Part shown: positions 40,750 to 49,103 of the stretch, piece after piece
How positions within the stretch are numbered: the first letter of the stretch is position 1
How the letters are laid out: the number at the start of each line of letters is the position of its first letter
Origin: SpSt-77 sp049972045
GTDB lineage: Bacteria > Chloroflexota > Anaerolineae > B4-G1 > DUEL01
DNA length: 59,511 nt
Assembly: GCA_049972045.1 (NCBI GenBank)
Contig: JBMFKS010000005.1
Coordinates: forward strand, 1 to 59,511
Direction: 5' to 3'
Notes under the pieces: generated by a model
Database searches by the model: none
Told to the model about the DNA's origin: nothing
Seen by the model: only the letters and a program-made list of their open reading frames with translations
Program-made: the position numbers and the translations under genes

Positions 40750-42438
40750 ATGGGAATCAGACCGCGCATCGGTGTCTACATTTGCCACTGCGGGACCAAC
40801 ATCGCCGCGACGGTGGACGTGGAGGCGGTGACGGAGTTCGCCGCCGCGCTGCCCGGTGTCGTCGTCGCCCGCAACTACACGTATATGTGCTCCGAGCCGG
40901 GCCAGGCCCTCATCAAAGAGGACGCCCGCGCGCTGAGGCTGAACCGGGTGGTGGTGGCGTCCTGCTCGCCCCGGATGCACGAGCCGACCTTCCGCGCCGC
41001 GTCCCAGGAGGGTGGGGTCAACCCGTACCAGTTTGAGATGGCCAACATCCGCGAGCAGTGCTCCTGGGTCCACCACGACCGCCACGAGGCGACGGAGAAG
41101 GCGAAGGCGCTGGTCTACGCCGCGGTAATGAAGGCGGCCCGCCTGGAGCCGCTGGAGGAGCGGGAGGCGCCGGTCACGCCGGGGGCGTTGGTGGTCGGCG
41201 GCGGGGTGGCGGGGATGGTCGCCGCGCTGGACATCGCCGACGCCGGATTCCCGGTGCATCTGGTGGAGGCCAGTGACCACCTGGGCGGCCGCGTCGCTGA
41301 ACTGAACCGCACCTTCCCGGACCTGGAACCCGTCGCCGAATGGCTCCCGGCGCTGGTGGACCGGGTGCAGCGCCACCCGAACATCACCGTCTACCTGAAC
41401 TCCCGTGTGACCCATATCACGGGCTTCGTGGGCAACTTTGAGGCCACAGTGAACGGGGTGGGGGAGCCCCTGAAGGTGGGGGCTATTGTCATCGCCACCG
41501 GCTACAACGTTTTTGACCCGCGCCGGAAGCCGGAGTTCGGCTACGGGGTTTATCCGCAGGTGGTGACCACGCTGGAACTGGAACACCGGCTGGCCTCGGG
41601 CGACTTGGCGGTGAACGGGAAAACACCGAAGGATGTGGTGTTCGTTAAGTGCGTTGGCTCGCGGGATCAGCAACTGGGCCGCCCGTACTGCTCCCGGGTC
41701 TGCTGCATGATCAGCGCCAAGCAGGCCCAACTGGTCCGTCAGGCCCTGCCGGACGCGCGGGTCACCGTCTTCTATATGGACGTCCGGACCTTCGGGAAGC
41801 GGGGGGAGGAGTTCTACGACGAGGCCCGTCGGGCGGGGGTGCGCTACCGCCGGGGCAACGTCTCGGAGATTTACCGCCGGGGCGACCGGGTGGTGGTCCG
41901 GGTGGAGGACACGCTTCTGGGGCGGACGCTGGAGCATGAGGCAGACCTGGTGGTGTTGGCGGTAGGGATGGAGCCGCGCCCGGAGGCGGCCGAGATCGCC
42001 GCGCTGTTGAAACTCCCCCGCTCCGCCGACGGCTTCTTCCTGGAGGCCCACCCGAAACTCCGCCCGGTGGATACGGCGGTGGATGGGGTCTTCCTGGCGG
42101 GTTGCTGCCAGGCGCCAAAGGACATTCCGGAGACCGTCGCGCAGGCGAAGGCGGCGGCGGCCTCGGCCCTCATCCCGCTGATGCGGGGCGTCGTCCCGAT
42201 GGAGGCGGCGACGGCCGTGGTGGACCCGGACCTCTGCGCCGGGTGCGGGATGTGTGTGGAAATCTGCCCCTACGGCGCGCCGGCGCTGGACCCCTTCTGG
42301 GGCGTCTCGCGGGTGAACGCCGTCCTCTGCAAGGGCTGCGGCGCCTGCGCGGTCACCTGTCCGTCCAAGGCGATCCGTCTCCAGCACTTCACGCCCGACC
42401 AGATCCTGGCCCAGGTGGAAGCGCTGGTGGGGTGGTGA
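40750..42438 (+). CDS. hdrA: HdrA-like flavin/iron-sulfur protein (paralogue 4)
   Basis: A 562-residue HdrA with the same build as paralogue 1. N-terminal cluster domain (CHCGTNIAA, YMCSEPGQ, ASCSPRMHEP, EQCSWVH). FAD motif LVVGGGVAGMVAALDIADAGFP near 150, without the cysteine stretch. KCVGSRDQQ...YCSRVCCM near 300. Two C-terminal clusters, CAGCGMCVEICP and CKGCGACAVTCP, near 495 and 525. The 151-base spacer upstream has no gene; it contains ACGTACTGACGTACG (40657-40671) of unknown meaning. Its C-terminal ferredoxins may substitute for those lost from paralogue 3. Confidence 0.93.
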   Translation: MGIRPRIGVYICHCGTNIAATVDVEAVTEFAAALPGVVVARNYTYMCSEPGQALIKEDARALRLNRVVVASCSPRMHEPTFRAASQEGGVNPYQFEMANIREQCSWVHHDRHEATEKAKALVYAAVMKAARLEPLEEREAPVTPGALVVGGGVAGMVAALDIADAGFPVHLVEASDHLGGRVAELNRTFPDLEPVAEWLPALVDRVQRHPNITVYLNSRVTHITGFVGNFEATVNGVGEPLKVGAIVIATGYNVFDPRRKPEFGYGVYPQVVTTLELEHRLASGDLAVNGKTPKDVVFVKCVGSRDQQLGRPYCSRVCCMISAKQAQLVRQALPDARVTVFYMDVRTFGKRGEEFYDEARRAGVRYRRGNVSEIYRRGDRVVVRVEDTLLGRTLEHEADLVVLAVGMEPRPEAAEIAALLKLPRSADGFFLEAHPKLRPVDTAVDGVFLAGCCQAPKDIPETVAQAKAAAASALIPLMRGVVPMEAATAVVDPDLCAGCGMCVEICPYGAPALDPFWGVSRVNAVLCKGCGACAVTCPSKAIRLQHFTPDQILAQVEALVGW

Positions 42439-42484
42439 AAGGGGAACGAAGCGACCTTCAATGGGTGTCATCCGGGAGGCTTCA

Positions 42485-42757
42485 ATGGCGGCTGGATTGG
42501 CTGGGCAGGGTAGAGATGTAAAGCAGAGGATTCTGGACGATTTCAAGGGGCTCCCGATTCCTGACCAGTTGACGATCATAGAGTCTGTGCTTCGGCGATT
42601 ACGGGAGGAATTTCAACGGGACCAGGAGGCGAGCCGCGCGGAGCAAAGGCGCAGGTTGGTTATGGCTGCGGAGACTCTGTTGCCGGACTATTTAGGGGAC
42701 GCCGAATTAACGGTTTTCACCGCATTGGACGGCGAGGATTTTTATGCAGAGGGGTGA
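42485..42757 (+). CDS. Putative antitoxin for the MazF-like toxin
   Basis: A 90-residue helical protein: ILDDFKGLPIPDQLTIIESVLRRLREEF, then LVMAAETLLPDYLGDAELTVFTALDGEDFY. The layout matches small antitoxins placed before MazF/PemK genes in related bacteria, but the family name is uncertain. ATG 42485 has GGGAGG upstream; an in-frame ATG at 42461 lacks one. It overlaps the toxin gene by 14 bases. Confidence 0.7.
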   Translation: MAAGLAGQGRDVKQRILDDFKGLPIPDQLTIIESVLRRLREEFQRDQEASRAEQRRRLVMAAETLLPDYLGDAELTVFTALDGEDFYAEG

Positions 42758-43088
42758 AATCTGGTTGATCAATCTGGACCCTACGGTGGGAGCCGAGATT
42801 CGGAAGACTCGTCCGGCGGTCATTGTCAAGGATGACGCGATGGGCGTTCTGCCGTTGAGAGTGATTGTCCCAATGACCGAGTGGAAGGAACGGTACGCAG
42901 TGGCGCCGTGGATGGTTCGGTTGGACCCAGATGCCGAGAACGGTCTAACGAAGACGTCGGTGGCGGACACGTTTCAGGTCCGTTCGGTATCGCAGGAGCG
43001 ATTTGTCCGCCGAATGGGGAAACTTTCCGATGAGGCTATGCGGGAAATTGCCCGCGCCCTGGCCATCGTACTCAGCATAGAGGTTTAG
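42744..43088 (+). CDS. mazF: MazF/PemK-type mRNA interferase
   Basis: A 114-residue MazF-family endoribonuclease with the classic MQRGEIWLINLDPTVGAEIRKTRPAVIV start, PLRVIVPMTEW, and LTKTSVADTFQVRSVSQERF carrying the conserved catalytic-loop residues. Complete length. Located between hdrA and mvhD. Confidence 0.9.
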   Translation: MQRGEIWLINLDPTVGAEIRKTRPAVIVKDDAMGVLPLRVIVPMTEWKERYAVAPWMVRLDPDAENGLTKTSVADTFQVRSVSQERFVRRMGKLSDEAMREIARALAIVLSIEV

Positions 43089-43120
43089 CGCATTTTGTAG
43101 ATCGCATCCGAGGTGGAGGC

Positions 43121-43549
43121 ATGTCCGACAATGGCTTTGAACCCAAAATCGTCGCCTTTCTCTGCAACTGGTGTACCTACACCGGGGCGGACCTGGCGGG
43201 GACGTCCCGCATCCAGTACCCGCCCAACGTCCGCATCATCCGGCTGATGTGCTCCGGGTCGGTGGACCCGACCTACGTCCTGAAGGCGCTGCTGGACGGC
43301 GCCGACGGGGTGCTCATCGGCGGCTGTCACCCGGGCGACTGCCACTACCAGTCCGGCAACTACAAGGCCCGCCGGCGCATCATCGCCCTGAAGGAAATCC
43401 TCAAGCAGGCCGGGCTGGAGGAGGACCGGGTCTGGCTGCGCTGGATCTCCGCCTCGGAGGGCCAGCGCTTCGCCGACACGGTGGCCCAGATGACGCAGTA
43501 CCTGAAGGAGAAAGGGCCCAACCCGATGAAGCGGGAGTGGGCAGTGTGA
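43121..43549 (+). CDS. mvhD: MvhD-type 2Fe-2S electron carrier
   Basis: MvhD/HdrA-docking family protein (142 residues) that delivers electrons from a hydrogenase, formate dehydrogenase or other donor to HdrA. Five cysteines fit the family: Cys15, Cys18 (FLCNWCTYTGAD), Cys44 (MCSGS), Cys69 and Cys74 (GGCHPGDCHY). GGTGGAGGC leads to the ATG. No hydrogenase gene is nearby, so the donor is probably the FrhB-like protein downstream or another partner. Confidence 0.93.
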   Translation: MSDNGFEPKIVAFLCNWCTYTGADLAGTSRIQYPPNVRIIRLMCSGSVDPTYVLKALLDGADGVLIGGCHPGDCHYQSGNYKARRRIIALKEILKQAGLEEDRVWLRWISASEGQRFADTVAQMTQYLKEKGPNPMKREWAV

Positions 43550-43613
43550 CCGTGCTGCGTGTTGCGTATTCCGTGGTGGGTAGGCCGGACAGGGGAACGA
43601 TACGCGATACGCG

Positions 43614-43841
43614 ATGGTCAACTGGGAGGCGCTGGAGGCGGAGCGGATTCGGCTGCTGCGCCGGATGACGGTGCAGGAGAGTCTGCAACAGTATCTGGCC
43701 CTGCAGCAGGCTCTGGAGCCGCAGTTCCGGGCGACGGAGGCCCTCTTCCGCCCGCAGCGGATGGCCTACCTGGCCGAACTCCAGCAGCGGCTGGCCCGGC
43801 TGGACCGGTGGCGGAAGGAGCAGCGTGGAGAATTTGATTGA
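43614..43841 (+). CDS. Small helical protein paired with a nucleotidyltransferase
   Basis: A 75-residue, strongly helical, charged protein (MVNWEALEAERIRLLRRMTVQESLQQYLALQQALE..). Family not recognised. It overlaps the following nucleotidyltransferase gene by 17 bases and is likely its partner in a toxin-antitoxin-like unit. Confidence 0.6.
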   Translation: MVNWEALEAERIRLLRRMTVQESLQQYLALQQALEPQFRATEALFRPQRMAYLAELQQRLARLDRWRKEQRGEFD

Positions 43842-44478
43842 AGCCGTGGTGTCCCTTCAGGAACGGCTTCAGCGGGCGGGCATCCCGTCCGTGGTCGTCG
43901 GGGGCCTGGCTCTGAGCGTCTGGGGCGAGCCCCGCGCGACCCGTGACGTGGACGTGCGGGTCCTGCTGGGCCGGGATGAGGCCCATCGGCTTCTCTCCGC
44001 CTTGGCCGATGAATACGCCCTCCTGGCCGATGAGCCGCTGGAAACGCTGAGGAAAATGGGTTTCCTCTTCGTTCAGGACAGGACGGGAGTGCGGCTGGAC
44101 CTGTTGCTGGCGGATACGGACTTTGACCGGAAGGTCGTAGAGCGTGCTCGTCCTGTAGAGATAGCGCCCGGGAAGGTTATCCTGGTTTGTAGTGCGGAAG
44201 ACCTGCTCATCTACAAATGGATTTCCACCCATCCCAGAGACGATGAGAACGCGGCCAGCATCGTCCACCGGCAGGGGGATGCTCTGGACGATGCCTACAT
44301 CCAGCACTGGCTGGAGCAATTGGAACGGGCCCTGGATGACTCTACTGGTTTGTCACCAGCACTTTTGTGGGTCTTGGCGCCCTCCAGTAGGGCAACTGCT
44401 CACAGTTGCCCTACTGGTGGCCTGCATGGGCCCCTGGCCGCGTCGGCCATTCGGACCCATCAGTATAAACTTGACTAA
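43825..44478 (+). CDS. AbiEii/DUF6036-like nucleotidyltransferase with altered C-terminus
   Basis: A 217-residue nucleotidyltransferase-fold protein: SVVVGGLALSVWGEPRATRDVDVRVLL near residue 20, then GVRLDLLLADTDFD and LVCSAEDLLIYKWIS. GTG start. From about residue 187 on, the sequence is encoded by the minus-oriented dispersed element (44385-44484) and is meaningless (SSRATAHSCPTGG..), so the native end has been replaced. The active-site part appears intact. Confidence 0.8.
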   Translation: MENLIEAVVSLQERLQRAGIPSVVVGGLALSVWGEPRATRDVDVRVLLGRDEAHRLLSALADEYALLADEPLETLRKMGFLFVQDRTGVRLDLLLADTDFDRKVVERARPVEIAPGKVILVCSAEDLLIYKWISTHPRDDENAASIVHRQGDALDDAYIQHWLEQLERALDDSTGLSPALLWVLAPSSRATAHSCPTGGLHGPLAASAIRTHQYKLD

Positions 44479-44484
44479 CCACTA
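44385..44484 (-). repeat. Dispersed hairpin element, copy 3 (at a gene end)
   Basis: The most complete copy, read on the minus strand from TAGTGGTTAGTCAAG through ATGGGTCCGAATGGCCGACG and GGGGCCCATGCAGGCC to the hairpin GTAGGGCAACTG-TGAG-CAGTTGCCCTAC. It replaces the last codons of the nucleotidyltransferase gene. Confidence 0.9.
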
Positions 44485-44542
44485 CCCTTTTGGAGGAGTA
44501 TCGTCGGCTGCGCCAAGAATCTCCCATTCGCAAGGAGAGGCA

Positions 44543-45658
44543 ATGAGAGCAAGAGTTCCCGTTGAAAATCAGGACACTTTGGCGGCCCTGAGGGGCTTTC
44601 TCAAGCGATTGCTGGAGACAGAGACGGTGGAGGCCGTTCTGGTGCCGATGGAGACGTCGTCCGGCGCGGTCACGCCGGCGCTGGTGGCGGACCCGGCCCT
44701 GCTGGACGCGGCGGACCCGCTGGCGCCGGTGTTGGGCCTCAACGCCGCGCGCGTCGTCGGGCCGGTGACCATCCGCCAGCCGCGCGGGCGAGTGGCCGCC
44801 GTCTTGCGCCCCTGTGAGTACCGCGCGCTGATAGAACTGGTCAAACTCCAGCAGGCCAGTTTGGAGGATCTGGTGACGGTGGTGGTGGATTGCCCCGGCA
44901 CCTACACCGTTCCTGACTACCAGAAGATGCACGCCAACGGCGGCGTAGACCGATCGGCCCTGCTGGCCGGGATGGAGACGGGCGACCTGTCCCCCCAATC
45001 CGGCTACGCGTTCCGGGACGCCTGCCAGATGTGCGAGAACTTCGCGGCCGTGGCGGGCGATGTCCGCATTGAACTCTTCGGCGCCGACCTTTCGGCGGGC
45101 ATCCCCGTCGTCCTCTCCGACGAACTGGCCGGGCGGCTGGGCCTGGAGGCCGCGCCGGGGGACGGCCGCCGGGCCGAAGTGGTGGATAAAGTCACCCAGG
45201 CCCGCGTCCAGGCCCGCGACGCCGTCTTTGCCGAGATTCGCGGCCGGCTGGAGAAGGAAGGTGTGGAGGGCGTCTTCGCCGCCTGTGTCCGCTGCCACAA
45301 CTGCATGACGGTCTGCCCTATCTGTTACTGCAAGACCTGCCTCTTCAAGAGCCCGGTGATGGAGCACGAGCCGATGCAGTATATGGGCTGGGCGCGGCGG
45401 AAGGGCGCGTACCGGCTTCCGGCGGACACCATGCTCTTCCACCTGACCCGGCTCAACCACATGGTGCTCTCCTGCATCGGCTGCGGCCTCTGCACCGACG
45501 CGTGTCCCGCTGACCTGCCCGTGGGCCGGGTCTTCCGGGCCGTCGGCCAGCAACTCCAGGCTCTCTTTGACTACGTCCCCGGCCGCAGCGTGGAGGAGCC
45601 CCTGCCGCTGATCACCTTCCGTGAGGACGAGTGGTCGCATGTGGGAGAGGAGCGCTGA
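44543..45658 (+). CDS. FrhB/FdhB-like iron-sulfur flavoprotein
   Basis: A 371-residue protein resembling the beta subunits of F420-reducing hydrogenase or formate dehydrogenase and related Hdr-linked oxidoreductases. Seen: AVLRPCEYRALIELVKL near 90, VVVDCPGTYTVPDY near 115, CQMCENF at 161, a dense cysteine run beginning CVRCHNCMTVCPICYCKTC at 248, and CIGCGLCTDACPADLPVG at 311. ATG after CAAGGAGAGGCA. Such proteins pass electrons between a flavin/nucleotide or F420-like donor and Fe-S carriers. The cofactor in this bacterium (NAD(P)H or F420) cannot be told. Confidence 0.8.
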   Translation: MRARVPVENQDTLAALRGFLKRLLETETVEAVLVPMETSSGAVTPALVADPALLDAADPLAPVLGLNAARVVGPVTIRQPRGRVAAVLRPCEYRALIELVKLQQASLEDLVTVVVDCPGTYTVPDYQKMHANGGVDRSALLAGMETGDLSPQSGYAFRDACQMCENFAAVAGDVRIELFGADLSAGIPVVLSDELAGRLGLEAAPGDGRRAEVVDKVTQARVQARDAVFAEIRGRLEKEGVEGVFAACVRCHNCMTVCPICYCKTCLFKSPVMEHEPMQYMGWARRKGAYRLPADTMLFHLTRLNHMVLSCIGCGLCTDACPADLPVGRVFRAVGQQLQALFDYVPGRSVEEPLPLITFREDEWSHVGEER

Positions 45659-45660
45659 TC

Positions 45661-45714
45661 ACGCTTCACGCTTCACGTTTCCCTCGCTGCATGAAGCGTA
45701 AAACGTGAAACGTA
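45661..45714. repeat. ACGCTTCACG/CGTGAAGCGT-type inverted repeat
   Basis: ACGCTTCACGCTTCACGTTT is followed after a short loop by GAAGCGTAAAACGTGAAACG, forming a hairpin that ends right at the ribosome site (AAGGAGG) of the next gene. Related CGTGAAACGT strings precede hdrB at 25232-25246. Confidence 0.75.
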
Positions 45715-45725
45715 AGGAGGTCCGT

Positions 45726-46418
45726 ATGGCCGAAGGGCAGGAGAACCTGATTCCTGTCTTCATTATGGGCAAACAGTACATGGTCCCCGCCGGGCTGACC
45801 ATTATGAAGGCCATGGAGTACGCGGGGTACAAACTGGTGCGCGGGGTAGGGTGCCGAGGGGGCTTCTGCGGTGCCTGTGCCACCGTGTACCGCATTCAGG
45901 GGGACCCCAAACTCTACTTTGGCCTGGCCTGCCAGACGGTAGTGCAGCCGAACATGTACCTGGCCCAGTTGCCCTTCTTCCCGGCCCGCCGGGCGACCTA
46001 CGACATCACGAAACTGGAGCCGACGCCGACGACGCTGTTCAGCCTCTATTCGGAACTGTTGCGTTGCCTGGGCTGCGGGACGTGCACCAAAGCCTGCCCG
46101 CAGCAGATAGACGTCCGGGCCTACATGGCCGCCGGGATGCGCGGCGACATCGCTCGCCTGGCCGATCTCTCTTTTGACTGCATTATGTGTGGTCTCTGTG
46201 CGGCCCGCTGTCCGGCGGAGGAGCCCCAGTACAACATCGCTATTCTGGCCCGTCGCCTCTATGGCCGCTACCTGGCCCCGCGGTCCAAACACCTGGAGGA
46301 CCGGCTGGAGGAGATCAAAAACGGCCAGTTTGATGAGGAAATCCGGGCGCTGAAGAGCATGAGCATAGACGAACTGAAAGCCCGGTATAAGGCGCGGGAT
46401 ATAGAGCCAGGGGACTGA
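45726..46418 (+). CDS. Fumarate-reductase-type iron-sulfur subunit
   Basis: A 230-residue SdhB/FrdB-like protein. The N-terminal 2Fe-2S domain has Cys43, Cys48 and Cys51 (GCRGGFCGAC) plus a fourth Cys in GLACQTV. Two 4Fe-4S motifs follow: CLGCGTCTKACP at 114 and CIMCGLCAARCP at 152. In thiol:fumarate reductase (TfrB) such a domain is fused to CCG domains; here it stands alone. The C-terminal 70 residues are charged and helical. The start follows AAGGAGGTCCGT. Pairs with the flavoprotein at 47499, although two toxin-antitoxin modules lie between them. Confidence 0.88.
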   Translation: MAEGQENLIPVFIMGKQYMVPAGLTIMKAMEYAGYKLVRGVGCRGGFCGACATVYRIQGDPKLYFGLACQTVVQPNMYLAQLPFFPARRATYDITKLEPTPTTLFSLYSELLRCLGCGTCTKACPQQIDVRAYMAAGMRGDIARLADLSFDCIMCGLCAARCPAEEPQYNIAILARRLYGRYLAPRSKHLEDRLEEIKNGQFDEEIRALKSMSIDELKARYKARDIEPGD

Positions 46419-46433
46419 GCAGAGGGAGGCCCG

Positions 46434-46718
46434 TTGAAGATCGCAGGCCTGATCTGGCTGGCTGATGTTGTGGAGAAATTGTTGTCCAAGCACAATGTTC
46501 ATCCCCAAGAGGTGAAGGAGGTTTTTGCGAACCGCCCGCATTTTCGCTTTGTGGAAAAGGGCCACCGGCGCGGAGAGAACGTGTACGTTGCCCTGGGTCA
46601 GACAAACAGCGGCAGGTATTTGGCTATCTTCTTTGTTTTGAAGAAAGGCGGACAGGCGCTGATTTTATCGGCACGGGATATGACCCGGGCGGAAAGGAGG
46701 TTATATGAGCAGGAGTAA
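46434..46718 (+). CDS. brnT: BrnT-like toxin
   Basis: A 94-residue BrnT-family RNase toxin: VVEKLLSKHNVHPQEVKEVFANRP, then GENVYVALGQTNSGRYLAIFFVLKKG and LILSARDMTRAERRLYEQE. TTG start with GAGGGAGGCCCG upstream. Overlaps the antitoxin gene by 14 bases. Confidence 0.88.
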   Translation: MKIAGLIWLADVVEKLLSKHNVHPQEVKEVFANRPHFRFVEKGHRRGENVYVALGQTNSGRYLAIFFVLKKGGQALILSARDMTRAERRLYEQE

Positions 46719-46980
46719 GAGTTCTATCTCAAGGGCTTCGTCTTATTTGGAGATCGGCGAATTCTGGGATGTCCATGACCTTGCGGATTATTGGAACCAG
46801 ACCCATCCGGCGGAGTTTGCGGTGGATATTCGCTCGGAGGTGACTTATTATCCTCTGGACGCCCTCCTCTCAGCCCAGATTCGCGCGGTGGCCCAGCGCC
46901 GGGGCGTTTCTCCAGCGACTCTTCTGAATCTCTGGATCCAGGAGAAACTGCAGCAAGAGGGAGTATCCGAATCTGTTTAG
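46705..46980 (+). CDS. brnA: BrnA/CopG-like antitoxin
   Basis: A 91-residue antitoxin of the BrnA type: EIGEFWDVHDLADYWNQ near residue 17, then DALLSAQIRAVAQRRGVSPATLLNLWIQEKL, a ribbon-helix-helix C-terminus. It follows the toxin, as usual for BrnTA. Confidence 0.87.
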   Translation: MSRSKSSISRASSYLEIGEFWDVHDLADYWNQTHPAEFAVDIRSEVTYYPLDALLSAQIRAVAQRRGVSPATLLNLWIQEKLQQEGVSESV

Positions 46981-47004
46981 TTGGCCACGGGTGAAGCGAA
47001 GTAG

Positions 47005-47178
47005 GGTGGAGGGGAACGGTTCCCAGCCAAATTCGGCCGTACGGGATTCCGCCGCAATTTCCAGTTTGAGCGCGAGTGGCGCGGTCGGCGCTATCGGATC
47101 AAACAGGTGGAAGCCTATGCGGTGCTGGAGGACGATACCTGGTTGGTGATTACCGTGATTGCGCGTTACTTTGATTGA
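47005..47178 (+). pseudogene. DUF4258 toxin-like gene, N-terminus lost
   Basis: An open stretch after a stop at 47002 encodes FGRTGFRRNFQFEREWRGRR, then KQVEAYAVLEDDTW and LVITVIARYFD, the C-terminal half of a DUF4258 protein. There is no start codon or N-terminal half (the SRHA..RM region seen in the intact copy at 52900). It sits directly before an intact DUF2283 gene, so this is a toxin-antitoxin-like pair with a broken first gene. Confidence 0.7.
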
Positions 47179-47191
47179 GATGGAGGGTGCG

Positions 47192-47452
47192 ATGAGATTC
47201 ACGTATGACCCGCGATATAATATCGCCTACATCCGTTTTCGTCCGAAGGGTGCCGAAGTGGAATCTATCCGGTTAAGTGATGAACTGGTGGTGGATATCG
47301 CCCCGGATGGGACGGTCTACGGAATTGAACTGTTGAATGCCAACGAGCAATTGCGGTGTGAGGATGCGGGAGAGTTGCTGGTGATCAACGAAGCGACGGG
47401 TGAGCGCATCGGAGTGACACTGACGTTATCCCCAACTGTCAAAGAAACTTGA
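47192..47452 (+). CDS. DUF2283 protein
   Basis: An 86-residue DUF2283 protein: MRFTYDPRYNIAYIRFRPKGAEVESIRLSDELVVDIAPDGTVYGIELLNA. Family members are encoded next to DUF4258 genes and are suspected antitoxins. Start at 47192 with GGAGGGTGCG upstream; an earlier in-frame start would overlap the DUF4258 remnant. Confidence 0.85.
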   Translation: MRFTYDPRYNIAYIRFRPKGAEVESIRLSDELVVDIAPDGTVYGIELLNANEQLRCEDAGELLVINEATGERIGVTLTLSPTVKET

Positions 47453-47498
47453 TCCAGGTCCAATCACGCCTTCGCTTTTCACGGGTTACGGAGGTCCT

Positions 47499-49103
47499 AT
47501 GAGCGGTTACCCACCGGAAATGCGGGAATCCATCCGACTGGTGGAGGCGACCCGCCCCCGCCGGCTGAAGGAGACCTTCCCGACGATGACGCTGGAGGAG
47601 CGGGAGGCGATTCTGAAGGCCTACCATCCCGACTACAAGGACGAGACCTTTCGCGCCATTCGCGTTGGCGTCAGCAAGGGCCAGAAGATGCCGCTGGAAC
47701 TGGCGGACATCGTGGAGGGCCGCCCCCATATCGGCCCCGACTTTGACCTTTCCGACCCCATCGCCGAGACCGACGTCCTGGTCATCGGCGGCGGCGGCGC
47801 GGGCGCCTCGGCGGCACTGCTGGCCCAGGAGAACGGCGCGAAGGTCATTCTGGTGACCAAACTCCGCTTCGGCGACGCCAACACCATGATGGCCCAGGGC
47901 GGCATCCAGGCGGCCGACCGACCCAACGACAGCCCGGCGATTCACTACCTGGATGTCATCGGCGGGGGGCACTTCACCAACGTCCCCGAACTGGTGGAAG
48001 CGCTGGTGATGGACGCGCCCTTCGTCATCAAGTGGCTGGAAGAGTTGGGCATGATGTTTGACAAAGAGCCGGACGGGACGATGATAGAGGCTCATGGCGG
48101 CGGCACCAGCCGCCGGCGGATGCACTCCGCCCGCGACTACACCGGCGCGGAGATTATGCGCACCCTGCGGGATGAGGTCCGCAATCGGGAGCCGGACATC
48201 ATCGTCATAGAATTCTCTCCGGCCATAGAACTGGTGCTGGACGACAAGGGGCAAATCGCCGGCGCGGTGGTGATGAATCTGGAGACGGGCGCGAAGGGCT
48301 ATATCAAGGCGAAGGCCGTCGTCCTGGCGACCGGGGGCGGCGGGCGCCTGCACTACCAGGGGTTCCCCACCACCAACCACTATGGCGCCACCGCCGACGG
48401 CGTTGTCCTGGCCTACCGGATCGGCGCGCCGTTGGGCTACCTGGAGTCCATGCAGTACCATCCCACCGGCGCGGCGTTCCCGGAGCAGATCCTGGGGTTG
48501 CTGGTCACCGAGAAAGTGCGCGGGCTGGGCGCGCAGGTCGTCAACCAATACGGCGAACAGTTCGTCTACCCGCTGGAGCCGCGCGACGTGGAGTCGGCGG
48601 CCATTATCCGGGAGTGTGCGCGGGGCAACGGCGTCGTCACCCCGACCGGACAGGTGGGGGTCTGGCTGGACTCGCCGATGATAGACATCATCCACGGCCC
48701 CGGTACCATCCAGCGGGCGCTCCCGGCGATGGTGCGCCAGTTCGCCCGCTTCGGGATTGACATCACGAAGGAGCCGATGCTGGTCTACCCGACCCTGCAC
48801 TACCAGAACGGCGGGGTGCGGCTGCGGGCCGACGGCTCCACGGTCATCCCCGGCCTCTATATCGCCGGAGAGGTCAGCGCGGGCGTCCACGGCCATAACC
48901 GGCTGATGGGCAACTCCCTGCTGGAGATCCTCGTCTTTGGCCGACGGTCGGGCCGCAACGCCGCGCTCTACGCCCAGCAGGTGAGGTTGGGCGTACCCAC
49001 TCTGGCCCATCTGGAGCAGTGGAACCGCGAACTGGAGGAGGCGGGGGTGGATACGGGCGTCGTCTCCCCGATTCTGCTGCCGGATTACACCCGGCGTCAG
49101 TAA
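47499..49103 (+). CDS. Fumarate-reductase/succinate-dehydrogenase-type flavoprotein
   Basis: A 534-residue FAD protein of the SdhA/FrdA/NadB superfamily. After an unusual 85-residue N-terminus come the FAD motif DVLVIGGGGAGASAALLAQENG, GDANTMMAQGGIQAAD, and the substrate-domain motifs SMQYHPTGAAFPEQI, TEKVRGLGAQVVNQ, EPRDVESAAIIRE and YPTLHYQNGGV. The C-terminal HGHNRLMGNSLLEILVFG differs from the usual HGANRLGGNSLL. With the Fe-S subunit at 45726 it could form a soluble fumarate reductase fed by the Hdr system, or a related oxidoreductase. No membrane anchor subunit is present. Confidence 0.85.
   Translation: MSGYPPEMRESIRLVEATRPRRLKETFPTMTLEEREAILKAYHPDYKDETFRAIRVGVSKGQKMPLELADIVEGRPHIGPDFDLSDPIAETDVLVIGGGGAGASAALLAQENGAKVILVTKLRFGDANTMMAQGGIQAADRPNDSPAIHYLDVIGGGHFTNVPELVEALVMDAPFVIKWLEELGMMFDKEPDGTMIEAHGGGTSRRRMHSARDYTGAEIMRTLRDEVRNREPDIIVIEFSPAIELVLDDKGQIAGAVVMNLETGAKGYIKAKAVVLATGGGGRLHYQGFPTTNHYGATADGVVLAYRIGAPLGYLESMQYHPTGAAFPEQILGLLVTEKVRGLGAQVVNQYGEQFVYPLEPRDVESAAIIRECARGNGVVTPTGQVGVWLDSPMIDIIHGPGTIQRALPAMVRQFARFGIDITKEPMLVYPTLHYQNGGVRLRADGSTVIPGLYIAGEVSAGVHGHNRLMGNSLLEILVFGRRSGRNAALYAQQVRLGVPTLAHLEQWNRELEEAGVDTGVVSPILLPDYTRRQ

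Noticed and set aside
44543..45658. Calling this gene a true F420-reducing hydrogenase or formate dehydrogenase subunit
   Set aside because: No partner catalytic subunit (NiFe hydrogenase or molybdopterin enzyme) is in the window; only family-level similarity can be claimed.
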